A DNA stretch of 64,000 nucleotides from Acidobacteriota bacterium (GCA_016184105.1 JACPDI010000021.1:1-64000); one strand, 5' to 3'; positions 39,980-51,728 are shown, counted from the stretch's first letter. Notes: generated from the letters alone by a model not told the origin. A program made the numbers and translations.

Positions 39980-41542
39980 ATGCCTTCACAACGTCCCTAC
40001 GTCGCGCCCGACGACCTGCGCGAATGGGACCCGCGGCGCGATCTTGGACAGCCCGGCGAGTTCCCGTTCACGCGTGGCATCCAGCCCACGATGTACCGCG
40101 GGCGGCTCTGGACCATGCGGCAGTATGCGGGGTTCGGGACCGCGGCGGAGTCGAACCAGCGGTATCGATATCTCCTCAGCCAGGGCGTCACCGGCCTGAG
40201 CGTCGCGTTCGATCTGCCCACCCAGATCGGCTACGACTCCGACCATCCGCTCGCGGCGGGCGAGGTCGGGCGGGTCGGCGTGGCGATCGACACGATCGAC
40301 GACCTCGCGCTGCTCTTCGACGGGATCCCGCTCGACAAGGTCTCCACGTCGATGACGATCAACGCGACGGCGATCATCCTGCTCGCGCTCTACGTCGCGG
40401 TGGCGAAGCGCCAGGGCGTCGACCCGCGGAAGCTCTCGGGCACGGTGCAGAACGACGTGCTCAAGGAGTACGTCGCGCGCGGCACGTACATCTACCCGCC
40501 GCGCGCGTCGCTGCGGATCATCACGGACATCTTCGCGTACTGCGACCGCGAGCTGCCCGAGTGGAACACGATTTCGATCAGCGGGTATCACATCCGCGAG
40601 GCCGGCTCGACCGCGGTCCAGGAAGTGGCGTTCACCCTCGCCAACGCGATCGCCTACGTCGAGGCGGCGCGGGCGGCGGGGCTCGACATCGATCGGCTGG
40701 GACAACGGCTCTCGTTCTTCTTCAACGCGCACAACGACTTCATCGAGGAAGTCGCGAAGTTCCGCGCCGCGCGGCGGCTGTGGGCCCGCCTGATGCGCGA
40801 GCGCTTCGGATCGAAGAACCCGCGCGCGCAGCAGCTCCGCTTCCACACGCAGACCGCCGGCAGCACGCTCACCGCGCAGCAGCCGGACAACAACATCGTC
40901 CGCGTCGCGATCCAGGCGATGGCCGCGGTGCTCGGCGGCACCCAGTCGCTCCACTGCAACGGCCGTGACGAAGCGCTGGCGCTCCCGACGGAGGAGTCCG
41001 CCCGCATCGCGCTGCGCACGCAGCAGATCATCGGCTACGAGACGGGCGTTCCGAACACGATCGACCCGTTTGCGGGTTCGTACGCCGTGGAGTCGAAGAC
41101 GAACGAGATCGAAGCGGGGGCGCGCGACCTGATCGCCCAGATCGACCGCCTGGGCGGAACGCTGAGCGCGATCGAGGCGGGCTTCATCCAGAAACAGATC
41201 CAGGACTCGGCGTACCGCGCGCAGCAGGCGATCGACAGCCGCGAGGCGATCGTCGTGGGGCTGAACCGCCACGACACCGACGAGCCGTCACGCATCGAGC
41301 TCCTCCGGATCGACGCCGATCTCGAACAGCGGCAGGCGGCGCGCACGCGCGCGTTCCGTGCGGCGCGGAACGAGGCGGAGTGCCGCGCCGCGCTCGCCAC
41401 GGTGTCCGGGACCGCCCGCGGGACCGGCAACCTCGTGCCGGCCGTCATCGCAGCCGTGGAGGCGCGCGCCACGCTCGGCGAGGTCGCCGACGCGATGCGG
41501 CAGGTGTTCGGCGAGCACCGCGAGACCGATACTGGGAGCTGA
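39980..41542 (+). CDS. Methylmalonyl-CoA mutase, large subunit (no B12 domain)
   Basis: 520 residues forming the (beta/alpha)8 substrate domain only: [14 protein letters not shown] near 40, [34 protein letters not shown] near 57-90, [21 protein letters not shown] near 154-174, [24 protein letters not shown] and [17 protein letters not shown] near 320. The Tyr of RQYAG and the Arg of SLRII, which in known enzymes mark methylmalonyl- rather than isobutyryl-CoA specificity, are kept. A separate cobalamin-binding subunit is required and is not in this window. The stop overlaps the next ABC gene (TGATG). Confidence 0.92.
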   Translation: MPSQRPYVAPDDLREWDPRRDLGQPGEFPFTRGIQPTMYRGRLWTMRQYAGFGTAAESNQRYRYLLSQGVTGLSVAFDLPTQIGYDSDHPLAAGEVGRVGVAIDTIDDLALLFDGIPLDKVSTSMTINATAIILLALYVAVAKRQGVDPRKLSGTVQNDVLKEYVARGTYIYPPRASLRIITDIFAYCDRELPEWNTISISGYHIREAGSTAVQEVAFTLANAIAYVEAARAAGLDIDRLGQRLSFFFNAHNDFIEEVAKFRAARRLWARLMRERFGSKNPRAQQLRFHTQTAGSTLTAQQPDNNIVRVAIQAMAAVLGGTQSLHCNGRDEALALPTEESARIALRTQQIIGYETGVPNTIDPFAGSYAVESKTNEIEAGARDLIAQIDRLGGTLSAIEAGFIQKQIQDSAYRAQQAIDSREAIVVGLNRHDTDEPSRIELLRIDADLEQRQAARTRAFRAARNEAECRAALATVSGTARGTGNLVPAVIAAVEARATLGEVADAMRQVFGEHRETDTGS

Positions 41543-42569
41543 TGGCCGACGCGCCGCTCCTCGGCGTCCGCAACCTGACGACGATCGTCGACCTGCCGGG
41601 CGGACCGGCCGCGGCCGTGGACCGGGTCAGCTTCGAGGTTCGCGCGGGCGAGACGCTGTGCCTCGTCGGCGAATCCGGAAGCGGCAAGTCGATGACGGCG
41701 CTCTCGATCCTCCGGCTGGCGCCGCCGGCGGCCCGCGTCGCCGCCGGATCGATCCTGTTCAAGGGGCGGGACCTGCTGGCGCTCGACGAGCGCGACATGC
41801 GGGAGATCCGCGGCGGCGAGATCGGCCTGATCTTCCAGGAGCCCGCGAGCGCGCTGGACCCGGTCTTCAGCATCGGCGCGCAGATCGCGGAGACGCTCGT
41901 GGCGCACGGCCGCGCCGCGACGAGGCGCGACGCCCGCGCCCAGGCGATTGACCTCCTCCGCCGCGTCAGCATCCCGGAACCCCAACGGCGCGTGGACGAG
42001 TATCCCCACCAGTTGTCCGGGGGGCTCCGCCAGCGCGCCACGATCGCGCTCGCGATCGCCTGCGCTCCCGCCCTGCTCATCGCCGACGAGCCCACGACGG
42101 CGCTCGATGTCACGACCCAGGCGCAAGTGCTCGACCTGCTCGAGGAAATGCGCGACGTGTTCCGGCTGGCGCTGCTCCTCATCACGCACGACCTGGGGAT
42201 CGTGGCCGGGAGGGCGGACCGAGTGGCGGTGATGTATGCCGGGCGGATCGTCGAGCAGGCGCCGGTCCGCGATCTGTTCCGCGATCCGAAGCACCCCTAC
42301 ACCCGCGGGCTGCTGGCCTCGGTTCCCGGCGGCGCGCCGCGACGCCCGCTCGCGGCGATTCCCGGCAACGTCCCGGCGCTTGGCGCGTTTCCGATCGGCT
42401 GCGCCTTCGCGCCGCGATGCCCGGATCGGTTCGAGCCGTGCGACGCGGCGACGCCGGCGCTCACCGCGCCCGGGTTCAGTCGACTGGTGCGTTGCTACCT
42501 CCATTCGCCTGACGCGGAGCCACCCGGCCTGGAGCCGGCCGGCATCACGCGAACGGGGGCGGTGGACTG

Positions 42570-42570
<1 letters not shown>
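41542..42570 (+). CDS. Peptide/nickel-type ABC transporter ATPase (DppD-like)
   Basis: 342 residues. Walker A GESGSGKS near 43-50, Q loop [10 protein letters not shown], signature [12 protein letters not shown] near 155-166, Walker B LLIADEP and the H-loop THDLG. The C-terminal oligopeptide-transporter extension with the CRFAPRCP-type motif is seen ([15 protein letters not shown] near 290-304), which in relatives binds an Fe-S cluster or stabilises the dimer. It is coupled by TGATG overlaps to the mutase upstream and the second ATPase downstream. The permease and binding-protein genes are not in the window. Confidence 0.9.
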
Positions 42571-43360
<790 letters not shown>

Positions 43361-43364
<4 letters not shown>

Positions 43365-44047
43365 GCCGCGCGTGTCACGTCCTTCTCGACTGTCCCGTCC
43401 TTGATGTGCACCACGCGGTCCGCGTGCGCGGCGATATCGGCCTCGTGTGTCACGAGGATCATCGTGTTGCCCGCCTGGTGCAGCCTGGCGAAGAGCGCCA
43501 TGATCTCCTCGCCGGTCTTCGAGTCGAGGTTGCCGGTGGGCTCGTCGGCAAGGAGGATGGACGGATTGTTGACGAGCGCGCGCGCGATGGCGACACGCTG
43601 GCGCTGACCGCCCGAAAGCTCGTTCGGGCGGTGCGTGATGCGCGAGCTGAGCTCCACCCGATCGAGCGCCTCCCTGGCGCGCGTGTCCCGGACTCTTGCC
43701 GGCACGCCGGCGTAGATGAGCGGCAGCTCCACGTTGTGCAGCGCGGTGGCGCGCGGCAGCAGGTTGAACGTCTGGAACACGAACCCGATTTCCTCGTTCC
43801 TGATCCGCGCCAGCTCGTCATCGTTCATCTGCGACACGAGCTTCCCGTTCAGGAGGTAGGTTCCTTTCGACGGTGTGTCCAGGCAGCCGATCAGGTTCAT
43901 CAGCGTGGACTTGCCTGACCCGGACGGCCCCATGATGGCGACGTACTCACCGGGCTCGATCGCGAGGCTGACGCCGCGCAGCGCGTGGATCTCCTCGGCG
44001 CCCATCACGTAGGTCTTCCACAGGTCGTGGGTTTCGATAAGAGCCAT
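43361..44047 (-). CDS. LolD/MacB-type ABC transporter ATPase
   Basis: 228 residues: Walker [10 protein letters not shown] near 40-48, the LolD/MacB hallmark segment [22 protein letters not shown] near 88-110, signature [12 protein letters not shown], Walker [17 protein letters not shown] and [14 protein letters not shown]. The family works with FtsX/MacB-like permeases in outer-membrane lipoprotein release or efflux; none is adjacent, so its partner is encoded elsewhere. Transcribed on the minus strand, downstream of the DnaJ-like and MshE-like genes. Confidence 0.9.
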
Positions 44048-44089
44048 CGCCTACAGGATACGCGAGGTCTGGTTCGGGGGTTCCGGGTT

Positions 44090-44893
44090 TCAGCTTGGTT
44101 TCTTGAGCTTTGCCAGGATTTCGCGCACGCCCGAGGGCGCGTCGGTCGGAACCAGCGCCTCCCAGTCGCGCACGTCCACCGGCACGACCACCGGGCAGCG
44201 GCCGCGCGCCTTGCGGCGCAGGTCGGCGACGCGCGCGGCCAGCGCCGCGGGAGGCGCCATCCCACTGCCCATCAGAAAAACGACCGGGGCGCTTCCCGCG
44301 CTCGACCCGGCCTTGAGCGCGAGCCCCCACGCTTCGTCCACCGCCGCGGCATCAACCGTTGTGACAAACCGTGCGAGCACCCGGAGGGGCAGCCCCGGCC
44401 TGCCGAACAGTCCGCGGCGGGGCCTGGCGACGAACACATCGAAGCCGCGGGCGGCGGGCAACACGTCCACCTCTCCGAGCGCCTGCAGCATCGCGTCGCG
44501 AAAGCGGACGAGCCCCGCGCGCCGGACGAACTCGTCGCGGTTCGCGCGCTCCTCCTTGAAAGCGTGGTCGGCCGCCTTCGGCGGCGCATCAGCCGGAGGG
44601 GCTTCGGGCTCGCGAGCGGGAGCGCGCACGTCCCGCGCCGGCGGCGGCGTGAAGAACTCGCCCGGCGCCTTGCGCAGCTGCCCGTCGTACTGCGCGCGCG
44701 CCATCGGATCGGTGAGGATGCGATAGGCCTCGGTCAGCTCCGCCGCGCGTCCTTCCGCGATCTGCAGGAACTCCGGGCCGAGGTGCGCGACCTTGTCAGG
44801 ATGGTAGCGCGCGATCTCGCGCCGGAACGCGCGCTTGATGTCGTCCGCGCCGGAATCCGGGGCTATCGATAGCAGCTCGTAGTAATTCTTCAC
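44090..44893 (-). CDS. J-domain protein of unknown partner
   Basis: 267 residues. An N-terminal J domain (about 1-70) has the essential HPD in ARYHPDKV near 30-33, so it can stimulate a DnaK-type ATPase. A Pro/Ala-rich linker (about 75-105) follows, then a globular alpha/beta region (FDVFVARPRRGLFG, VVPVDVRDWEALVPTD near 235-250) that I do not recognise; no zinc-finger or DnaJ C-terminal substrate domains. Nine bases downstream of the MshE-like ATPase gene, suggesting it assists assembly of that machine or is co-expressed with it. Confidence 0.82.
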   Translation of the reverse strand: MKNYYELLSIAPDSGADDIKRAFRREIARYHPDKVAHLGPEFLQIAEGRAAELTEAYRILTDPMARAQYDGQLRKAPGEFFTPPPARDVRAPAREPEAPPADAPPKAADHAFKEERANRDEFVRRAGLVRFRDAMLQALGEVDVLPAARGFDVFVARPRRGLFGRPGLPLRVLARFVTTVDAAAVDEAWGLALKAGSSAGSAPVVFLMGSGMAPPAALAARVADLRRKARGRCPVVVPVDVRDWEALVPTDAPSGVREILAKLKKPS

Positions 44894-44902
44894 GAACGCA
44901 GG

Positions 44903-46909
44903 TCACGCCTTCTCGGATTTCTTGAACTCCGTCACGTTCGACGCCGGCAGTTCCAGCGCGCGCCGCTGGTCGCGCAGCCGCCTGCCGGCCTTCGGCGTCG
45001 CCGAACTCGAGCAGTACGGGCAGAAGTTCCACCCGGGCTGCTGCGGCCGCCCGCACTTCGTGCAGCCGCCGGAGAGCCGGCGCCCGCAGTGCGGGCACGC
45101 GTTGAAGTCCATGGCGACGCTGCCGCCGCACCCCGGGCAGATCGTGCGCATCTCGCGCACTTCCGTCACCACGCGCAAGAGCTCCTCGGCGGTGGTGATG
45201 CCGCCCTTCACCTTCGAGAGCCCGTCCTCGCCGAGCGTCAGCATGCCGCTGCTGAGGGCCACGTCGCGCGCCGCGTCCTCGCCGCCGCGCGAGGCGATGA
45301 TGCGCCGCAGCTTGTCGTTCACGCGCATCACCTCGTAGATCGCGATGCGCCCGCGGTAGCCGGTGTGGTTGCACTGCTCGCACCCCACGGCGCGGTAGAA
45401 CGGGAATTGCGCCGCCTCGCCTTCCGGCATGTTGAGCGCCCGCAACGTGTCGGGCGACGGCGTGTACACACGCTTGCAGTGCGGGCACAGCCGCCGTACC
45501 AGCCGCTGCGCGACGACGCCGACGAGCGCGGAGGCGATGACGTAGGGCTCGACCCCCATGTCGGTGAGCCGCGTCACGCACGACGGCGCGTCGTCGGTGT
45601 GCAGCGTGGAGAGCACGAGGTGGCCGGTCTGCGCGGCCTGCATCGCGATCTTCGCCGTCTCCTGGTCGCGGATCTCGCCGAGCAGGATGACGTCGGGGTC
45701 CTGCCGCAGGATCGCGCGCAGCGCGCTGCTGAACGTCAGCCTGACCTTCTCGTTCACCTGCGTCTGGTTCACGCCGGGGATCTGGTACTCGATCGGATCC
45801 TCGATCGTGATGATGTTCGTCCGCCCCGAGCGGATCGACGTCAGCGCCGAGGACAACGTCGTCGTCTTGCCGCTGCCGGTCGGGCCAACGACGAGGATCA
45901 TGCCGTGCTGATGGCGAAGGAAGTGCTTGAGTTCCTCGAGCGCGGGGGCGGAAAGCCCGAGCTCCTCGAGCGGCGGGGCCCCCTTTCGATGGTCGAGCAC
46001 GCGCAGCACGATCTTCTCGCCGAAGAGCGTCCGCAGGGTCGAGACGCGGAAGTCCACGTCCTGGCCCTCTTCCGTCTTCACGCGCAGCCGTCCGTCCTGC
46101 GGCAGCCGTTTTTCGGCGATGTCGAGGCCGGCCATGATCTTGAGGCGCGCCACCAGCCCTTCGTGCACCCACTTCGGGAGGTCCATCACCTCCTTGAGGA
46201 TGCCGTCGAGGCGGTGGCGCACGAGCACGCCCTTCTCCATCGGCTCGACGTGGACGTCGCTGGCGCGGCTGGTGATCGCGCTGTTCACGATGAGATCGAC
46301 CAGGTCGATGATGGGCGCCGCGTCGCTGCTGGCTTCCTTCCCGGCCGCCGCCTGCGCGCTCTCGAACACGTCGTCGTCGCTGCGCCGCACGAGCGCACCG
46401 CCGCCCGGCGCGTGACCCACGCCCGGACCTCTCCTGGTCTGCGCGGCGAGCGCGGGACCCGATTCGCCGTACTTCGCGAGCGCCTTGTCCGGGTACCCGG
46501 TTTCGATGGCCTGGAGGATGTCGCTCCGCGTCGCGACCACCTGCCGGATGCGATAGCCAGTCTGGAACTCGAGATCCTGCACCAGGCTGAACAGCAGCGG
46601 GTCGGACATGGCGACCGTGAGCAGGTTCTTCTCCAGGCGCACGGCCACGCACACACGCTTGAGCGCAACGTCTCTCGGGATGAGGATGATCGCCGCCGGA
46701 TCCGGCGGCTCGTCGGCAAGGCTGGCGTAGGGAAAGCCGAGCTGGTAGGCAAGGGCCTTCGTCACCTGCTTTTCACTCGCGAGGCCCATGCGCACGAGGA
46801 CGGCCCCGAGGCGCTCGCCCGTGCGTTTGTGCTCGACGAGCGCCAACTGCAGGTCGTCTTCGGTGATGAGCCCTGCCTGGATCAGGCACTCACCAATCTT
46901 CTTGCGCAC
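44903..46909 (-). CDS. MshE/PilB/GspE-type assembly ATPase with C-terminal zinc-ribbon extension
   Basis: 668 residues. N-terminal MshEN domain (1-60) with two tandem motifs: KIGECLIQAGLITEDDLQLAL and RLGAVLVRMGLASEKQVTKAL; the second fits the RLG-x-x motif used for c-di-GMP binding. GspE core from about 190: Walker A GPTGSGKTTT near 350, Asp box ILRQDPDVILLGEIRD, His box QTGHLVLSTLHTDDA, and a zinc tetracysteine CPHC ... CEQC near 480-525. After residue about 590 an extra region carries CPGC, CPHC, CTKC and CPYC, a double zinc ribbon not normal in the family. Powers pilus or type II-like assembly. Confidence 0.92.
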   Translation of the reverse strand: MRKKIGECLIQAGLITEDDLQLALVEHKRTGERLGAVLVRMGLASEKQVTKALAYQLGFPYASLADEPPDPAAIILIPRDVALKRVCVAVRLEKNLLTVAMSDPLLFSLVQDLEFQTGYRIRQVVATRSDILQAIETGYPDKALAKYGESGPALAAQTRRGPGVGHAPGGGALVRRSDDDVFESAQAAAGKEASSDAAPIIDLVDLIVNSAITSRASDVHVEPMEKGVLVRHRLDGILKEVMDLPKWVHEGLVARLKIMAGLDIAEKRLPQDGRLRVKTEEGQDVDFRVSTLRTLFGEKIVLRVLDHRKGAPPLEELGLSAPALEELKHFLRHQHGMILVVGPTGSGKTTTLSSALTSIRSGRTNIITIEDPIEYQIPGVNQTQVNEKVRLTFSSALRAILRQDPDVILLGEIRDQETAKIAMQAAQTGHLVLSTLHTDDAPSCVTRLTDMGVEPYVIASALVGVVAQRLVRRLCPHCKRVYTPSPDTLRALNMPEGEAAQFPFYRAVGCEQCNHTGYRGRIAIYEVMRVNDKLRRIIASRGGEDAARDVALSSGMLTLGEDGLSKVKGGITTAEELLRVVTEVREMRTICPGCGGSVAMDFNACPHCGRRLSGGCTKCGRPQQPGWNFCPYCSSSATPKAGRRLRDQRRALELPASNVTEFKKSEKA

Positions 46910-46969
46910 GGCTGGTCCTCGCGGTTGGAAAGAGATCGATCCTACGGTTATGGTCGGGCTTCGGCAACA

Positions 46970-48283
46970 TCATTCCAACCCGCCTGACGACGGCCCCGAA
47001 CGACTGAGCGGGGCGCGGCGCAGGCGCCCTGCCCGGTCGCGCGCGAGCACCGCGTCCGGTTGAATTTCCACGATTCGCGCCCCATCCACCGTGTCGCCGA
47101 CGCCGAGTACCTGGCCATCCACGACCGCGAACTGCCGCTCCGCAGACCAGAGGATCGAGGTGACGGTGAAGGTTGCGGGGCGGACGGGTTCGACGGGTTC
47201 GACGGGTTCGATGGGTTCGACGGGTTCGATGGGTTCGACGGGTTCGATGGGTTCGATGGGTTCGCGCGTGGCTGTGGGGGCGAGTCCCGGAGGCGGTGCA
47301 GCGGCAACCATCGTCGCCGGTGCAGCCGCTTGCTGTGGCGCGGGCTGCGCGGGGCGCGAGGGGGCCGGACCGGCGGCACGCGGCGGCGAGGCTGGACGCG
47401 CCGGCGCGGTCACCCGTGCGTGCTCCTCGAGCGGGCTCGGCGCGGACCCGCCGCCGAAGCCATACAACGCAAACGCGTAGAGTGCACCGGCGGCAATCCC
47501 CGAGGGAACAGCAACGCGGAGCACTTTCCTGCCGATGGCGGGCTGGCCGTGCCAGCGGCGGCCGGCCGCGATCGCGATGCGCATGGCCGCAATCGAATCC
47601 AGGAGCACGTCAAACGCCGGCCCCTTGACGCGCACGTCGATGTTATCGGCCGAGTCGAGCGTCTCGACCTCCACGTCGAACTCGTCGGCCAGCGGCATGG
47701 TGAACGAGCGCAGTTCCGGCAGGCTGCCGCAGGTCAGGATGTCGGTGACCGGGCGTCCGGTGAGCTTCGCTGCGGCGGCAAACGATCCGCGAAGCAGCTC
47801 GGTCAGTTCGGATAGAAACGCGTAACGACGCAGCAGATCCGGGTTGCCAAGCGACGCCGCTGTCAGCGGGGACCAGGTCAGCGGCGTCTCGTGCCGCACG
47901 CGTCCGTCCTGGACGATTGCGAGAGCGCCGCCGCCGGCGTGCAACGCGATCACCGCCGTGTTCGACCCCGGAGGGGCCGAAGCCCGGTGCATCCGCTCGA
48001 CGCGCGCGAGCGCCTCGCCGGGGGTGATCACCCGTTCGACGGCCAACCCTGCGCCGCGGACCGCCTCCACGCGGGCGTCGCCCGCCCAGGCAACCACCTC
48101 GGCGTTCCCGGGAAACCGGTGCTTGCGCCTGGCGCGCCGCAGGTCAGCAGCCAGCGACAGCGCATCGCCACCCGTGTCGATCAGCGCGAAGCCGCGCAGC
48201 TGGATCCGCCCGTTGCGCGTCTCGCGCACGTCGGCGAGCGCGACAACCTCGGAGGACAGATCGATCCCCAGGCGTCTGGACAT
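46970..48283 (-). CDS. PilM/GspL-like protein fused to GspB/GspC-like domain
   Basis: 437 residues. The N-terminal part (about 1-245) has an actin-like/PilM layout (LGIDLSSEVVALADVRETRNGRIQLRGFALIDTGG ... TAVIALHAGGGALAIVQDGRVRHETPLTW). One membrane helix follows (about 262-285), then a Pro/Ala linker and a (EPI/EPV)9 repeat (about 345-373), and a C-terminal domain (FAVVDGQVLGVGDTVDGARIVEIQPDAVLARD) typical of GspB/GspC/PilP-like periplasmic domains. It therefore joins cytoplasmic PilM/GspL and periplasmic alignment roles in one chain. ATG at 48283 is preferred over an upstream one at 48295. It precedes the MshE-like ATPase gene by 60 bases. Confidence 0.8.
   Translation of the reverse strand: MSRRLGIDLSSEVVALADVRETRNGRIQLRGFALIDTGGDALSLAADLRRARRKHRFPGNAEVVAWAGDARVEAVRGAGLAVERVITPGEALARVERMHRASAPPGSNTAVIALHAGGGALAIVQDGRVRHETPLTWSPLTAASLGNPDLLRRYAFLSELTELLRGSFAAAAKLTGRPVTDILTCGSLPELRSFTMPLADEFDVEVETLDSADNIDVRVKGPAFDVLLDSIAAMRIAIAAGRRWHGQPAIGRKVLRVAVPSGIAAGALYAFALYGFGGGSAPSPLEEHARVTAPARPASPPRAAGPAPSRPAQPAPQQAAAPATMVAAAPPPGLAPTATREPIEPIEPVEPIEPVEPIEPVEPVEPVRPATFTVTSILWSAERQFAVVDGQVLGVGDTVDGARIVEIQPDAVLARDRAGRLRRAPLSRSGPSSGGLE
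47183..47263. repeat. Nine-copy 9-bp coding minisatellite
   Basis: Nine tandem GAYGGGTTC units, differing only at the third base (C or T). On the minus strand they encode Glu-Pro-Ile/Val triplets in the linker of the PilM-like protein. Such an array is prone to slippage in multiples of three codons, which would change linker length without breaking the frame. Confidence 0.9.
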
Positions 48284-48377
48284 CCTGATCTCCAATCTCG
48301 GCTGTGAGCGTGGATCCCATTAGAGCCGGCGGCGAGGGCTTCCGGCAAGCTGAGCGGGCTTCCGGTTATCATGAGGC

Positions 48378-49493
48378 ATGTCGGGCGGCAGCGAAGGGGG
48401 ACCCGGCGCGGTGGTGCGTCGCGAGGCCATCGAAGTCCTACGGGAGCGGAACGCGGCGCTCGTATCCGACCTCTCGAGCGAGCTGCACGCGCTCTACGCT
48501 GACGCGCTCACGCCTGAGAGCTCGCGATCGGCAGCCACGCTCCTCCTGACGTTGACGCTTTCCGCGCTCGAGCACGGGGAGGTCAGCCCGCGGGCCGGCG
48601 CCGTCCACGACCTGTACAGGATTTGCCTCGAGGCGCTGGGACCCAGACGCCTGTTCCACGCGACCGAAACCGCGGGCCGCATCATCGCCGACGAGCTCGC
48701 GCTCGACGACCGCATCGGCGCCACATCGGAGCCCTGGCCGATGGTGCTGCTCTTCGTCCGGAGAGCGGCGCTCGATGTACTTGCCGCATTCACCGCCCGT
48801 CTGCTCGACACGCCGGCGTACGGCGCGGTGCGCGATCCGCTGACCACGCTCATCGCGCGGCCGGTGTTCGACCTCGCGCTGGAGCAGGAAACGCAGCGCG
48901 CGATGCGGCACCAGGGATCCTTCGCGCTGATTCTGTTCGACGTGGACGATCTCTCCGCGATCAACCGCGAGCACGGCTACGGCGTGGGTGACCGCGTGCT
49001 CGAGCGCCTCGGCATTCTCGCGCGGCGCTTCTTCCGCACGCACGACTGGATCGCGCGCCACGACGAGGACTCGATCGTGGCGCTGCTGCCGGAAACGTCG
49101 CTCGACCAGGCGGCGCTCCTGGCGACGCGTTTCCGGGACACCGTGCGGCAGCGGCTCGTGCTGGTCGATCACAAGAGCGAGTCGCGCGCGAGCGTGACGC
49201 TCACCGCGGCGGCCGTGGCGGTCGAACGGGTGCAGGCCGCCGGCCTCGAGGCGGCGGCCGTGATGAGGGAAGCGGAGACCGCGGTGGCGCGGGCGAAGCT
49301 GGAGGGAAGGAACCGCACCGAGCGCATCGCGCTGATGCCGACCTCGGTCACGCTGCTCGCCGCCGCCACCCTCCTCGAGTGCACGTTGAGGGAGCTGCGG
49401 CGGATGATCCGATCGGGCGCGCTCAAGGCCACGCGGCGCGGCCGCCACTATCTCGTCGACCGCGCCGATATCGCCCGGCTGCAGGCGCAGTAA
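48378..49493 (+). CDS. Degenerate GGDEF protein fused to a C-terminal excisionase-type HTH
   Basis: 371 residues. Residues 1-160 are helical and unassigned. A GGDEF fold spans about 165-310: FALILFDVDDLSAINREHGYGVGDRVLERLGILARRF is well kept, but the active-site loop reads RHDEDS instead of GGDEF, so diguanylate cyclase activity is doubtful. The last 50 residues (LLAAATLLECTLRELRRMIRSGALKATRRGRHYLVDRADIARL) form a HTH_17/excisionase-type DNA-binding domain. The fusion suggests a nucleotide-sensing or enzymatically dead DNA-binding regulator. A TATCAT -10-like element ends five bases before its ATG. It is divergent from the pilus-type genes. Confidence 0.85.
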   Translation: MSGGSEGGPGAVVRREAIEVLRERNAALVSDLSSELHALYADALTPESSRSAATLLLTLTLSALEHGEVSPRAGAVHDLYRICLEALGPRRLFHATETAGRIIADELALDDRIGATSEPWPMVLLFVRRAALDVLAAFTARLLDTPAYGAVRDPLTTLIARPVFDLALEQETQRAMRHQGSFALILFDVDDLSAINREHGYGVGDRVLERLGILARRFFRTHDWIARHDEDSIVALLPETSLDQAALLATRFRDTVRQRLVLVDHKSESRASVTLTAAAVAVERVQAAGLEAAAVMREAETAVARAKLEGRNRTERIALMPTSVTLLAAATLLECTLRELRRMIRSGALKATRRGRHYLVDRADIARLQAQ

Positions 49494-49505
49494 GGAAAGG
49501 TTCTT

Positions 49506-51464
<1,959 letters not shown>

Positions 51465-51487
51465 AGGGAATGGAGTGTAGCGCACGG

Positions 51488-51530
51488 GGGGTCAGATCCC
51501 GAAAACGCACTTTTTTCTAGATCTGACCCC
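51488..51530. repeat. 43-bp REP-like palindrome upstream of acsA
   Basis: 11-bp perfect arms: GGGGTCAGATC at 51488-51498 and its reverse complement at 51520-51530, around a 21-base loop with AAAA and TTTTTT tracts. The GGGGTC opening matches the inner part of the RAYT ends (GGGGTCGGGAGCC). It lies in the acsA 5' region, 24 bases before ATG, and would form a hairpin in the leader. Confidence 0.75.
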
Positions 51531-51536
51531 TTCATG

Positions 51537-51728
51537 TCATAGCCGTCCGCTATACAGCGCCGGAAGATCTGCAGGAGGGCTCAGGTCGGGGCGGACGCAA
51601 ATGCTCAGGGCCGCGAGTGCCGAACCAAAGGATCGGTGCAGCGTCATCCACGGTTCCGAGTTGACCATCATCCGTGCGCATGCCTCCGTGCGGGCCCGGT
51701 CACTGGCGCTCACCTTCAACACGTCCAT
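51537..51728 (-). pseudogene. Possible truncated GNAT acetyltransferase remnant
   Basis: In the 374-base stretch 51531-51904 between the REP-like palindrome and the TPR gene, a minus-strand frame reads MDVLKVSASDRARTEACARM followed by MVNSEPWMTLHRSFGSALAAL, which resembles the first 40 residues of small GNAT acetyltransferases (xxSDPWxTLG pattern). After that the sequence loses resemblance and stops (63 codons in all). No later GNAT motifs are found. I read it as a 5' remnant cut off beside the palindrome; it could also be chance. Nothing else is seen in the stretch. Confidence 0.4.

Noticed and set aside
41380-41541. Longer start of the DppD-like ATPase
   Set aside because: The extension is an out-of-frame reading of the mutase gene; the TGATG overlap at 41542 gives the natural start.
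45089-46987. Plus-strand open frame of 632 codons opposite the MshE-like ATPase
   Set aside because: Antisense shadow rich in Arg, His, Leu and Val; the opposite strand is an intact ATPase.
47183-47263. CRISPR-like short array
   Set aside because: Contiguous 9-bp units without spacers, in frame within a protein linker; a coding minisatellite.
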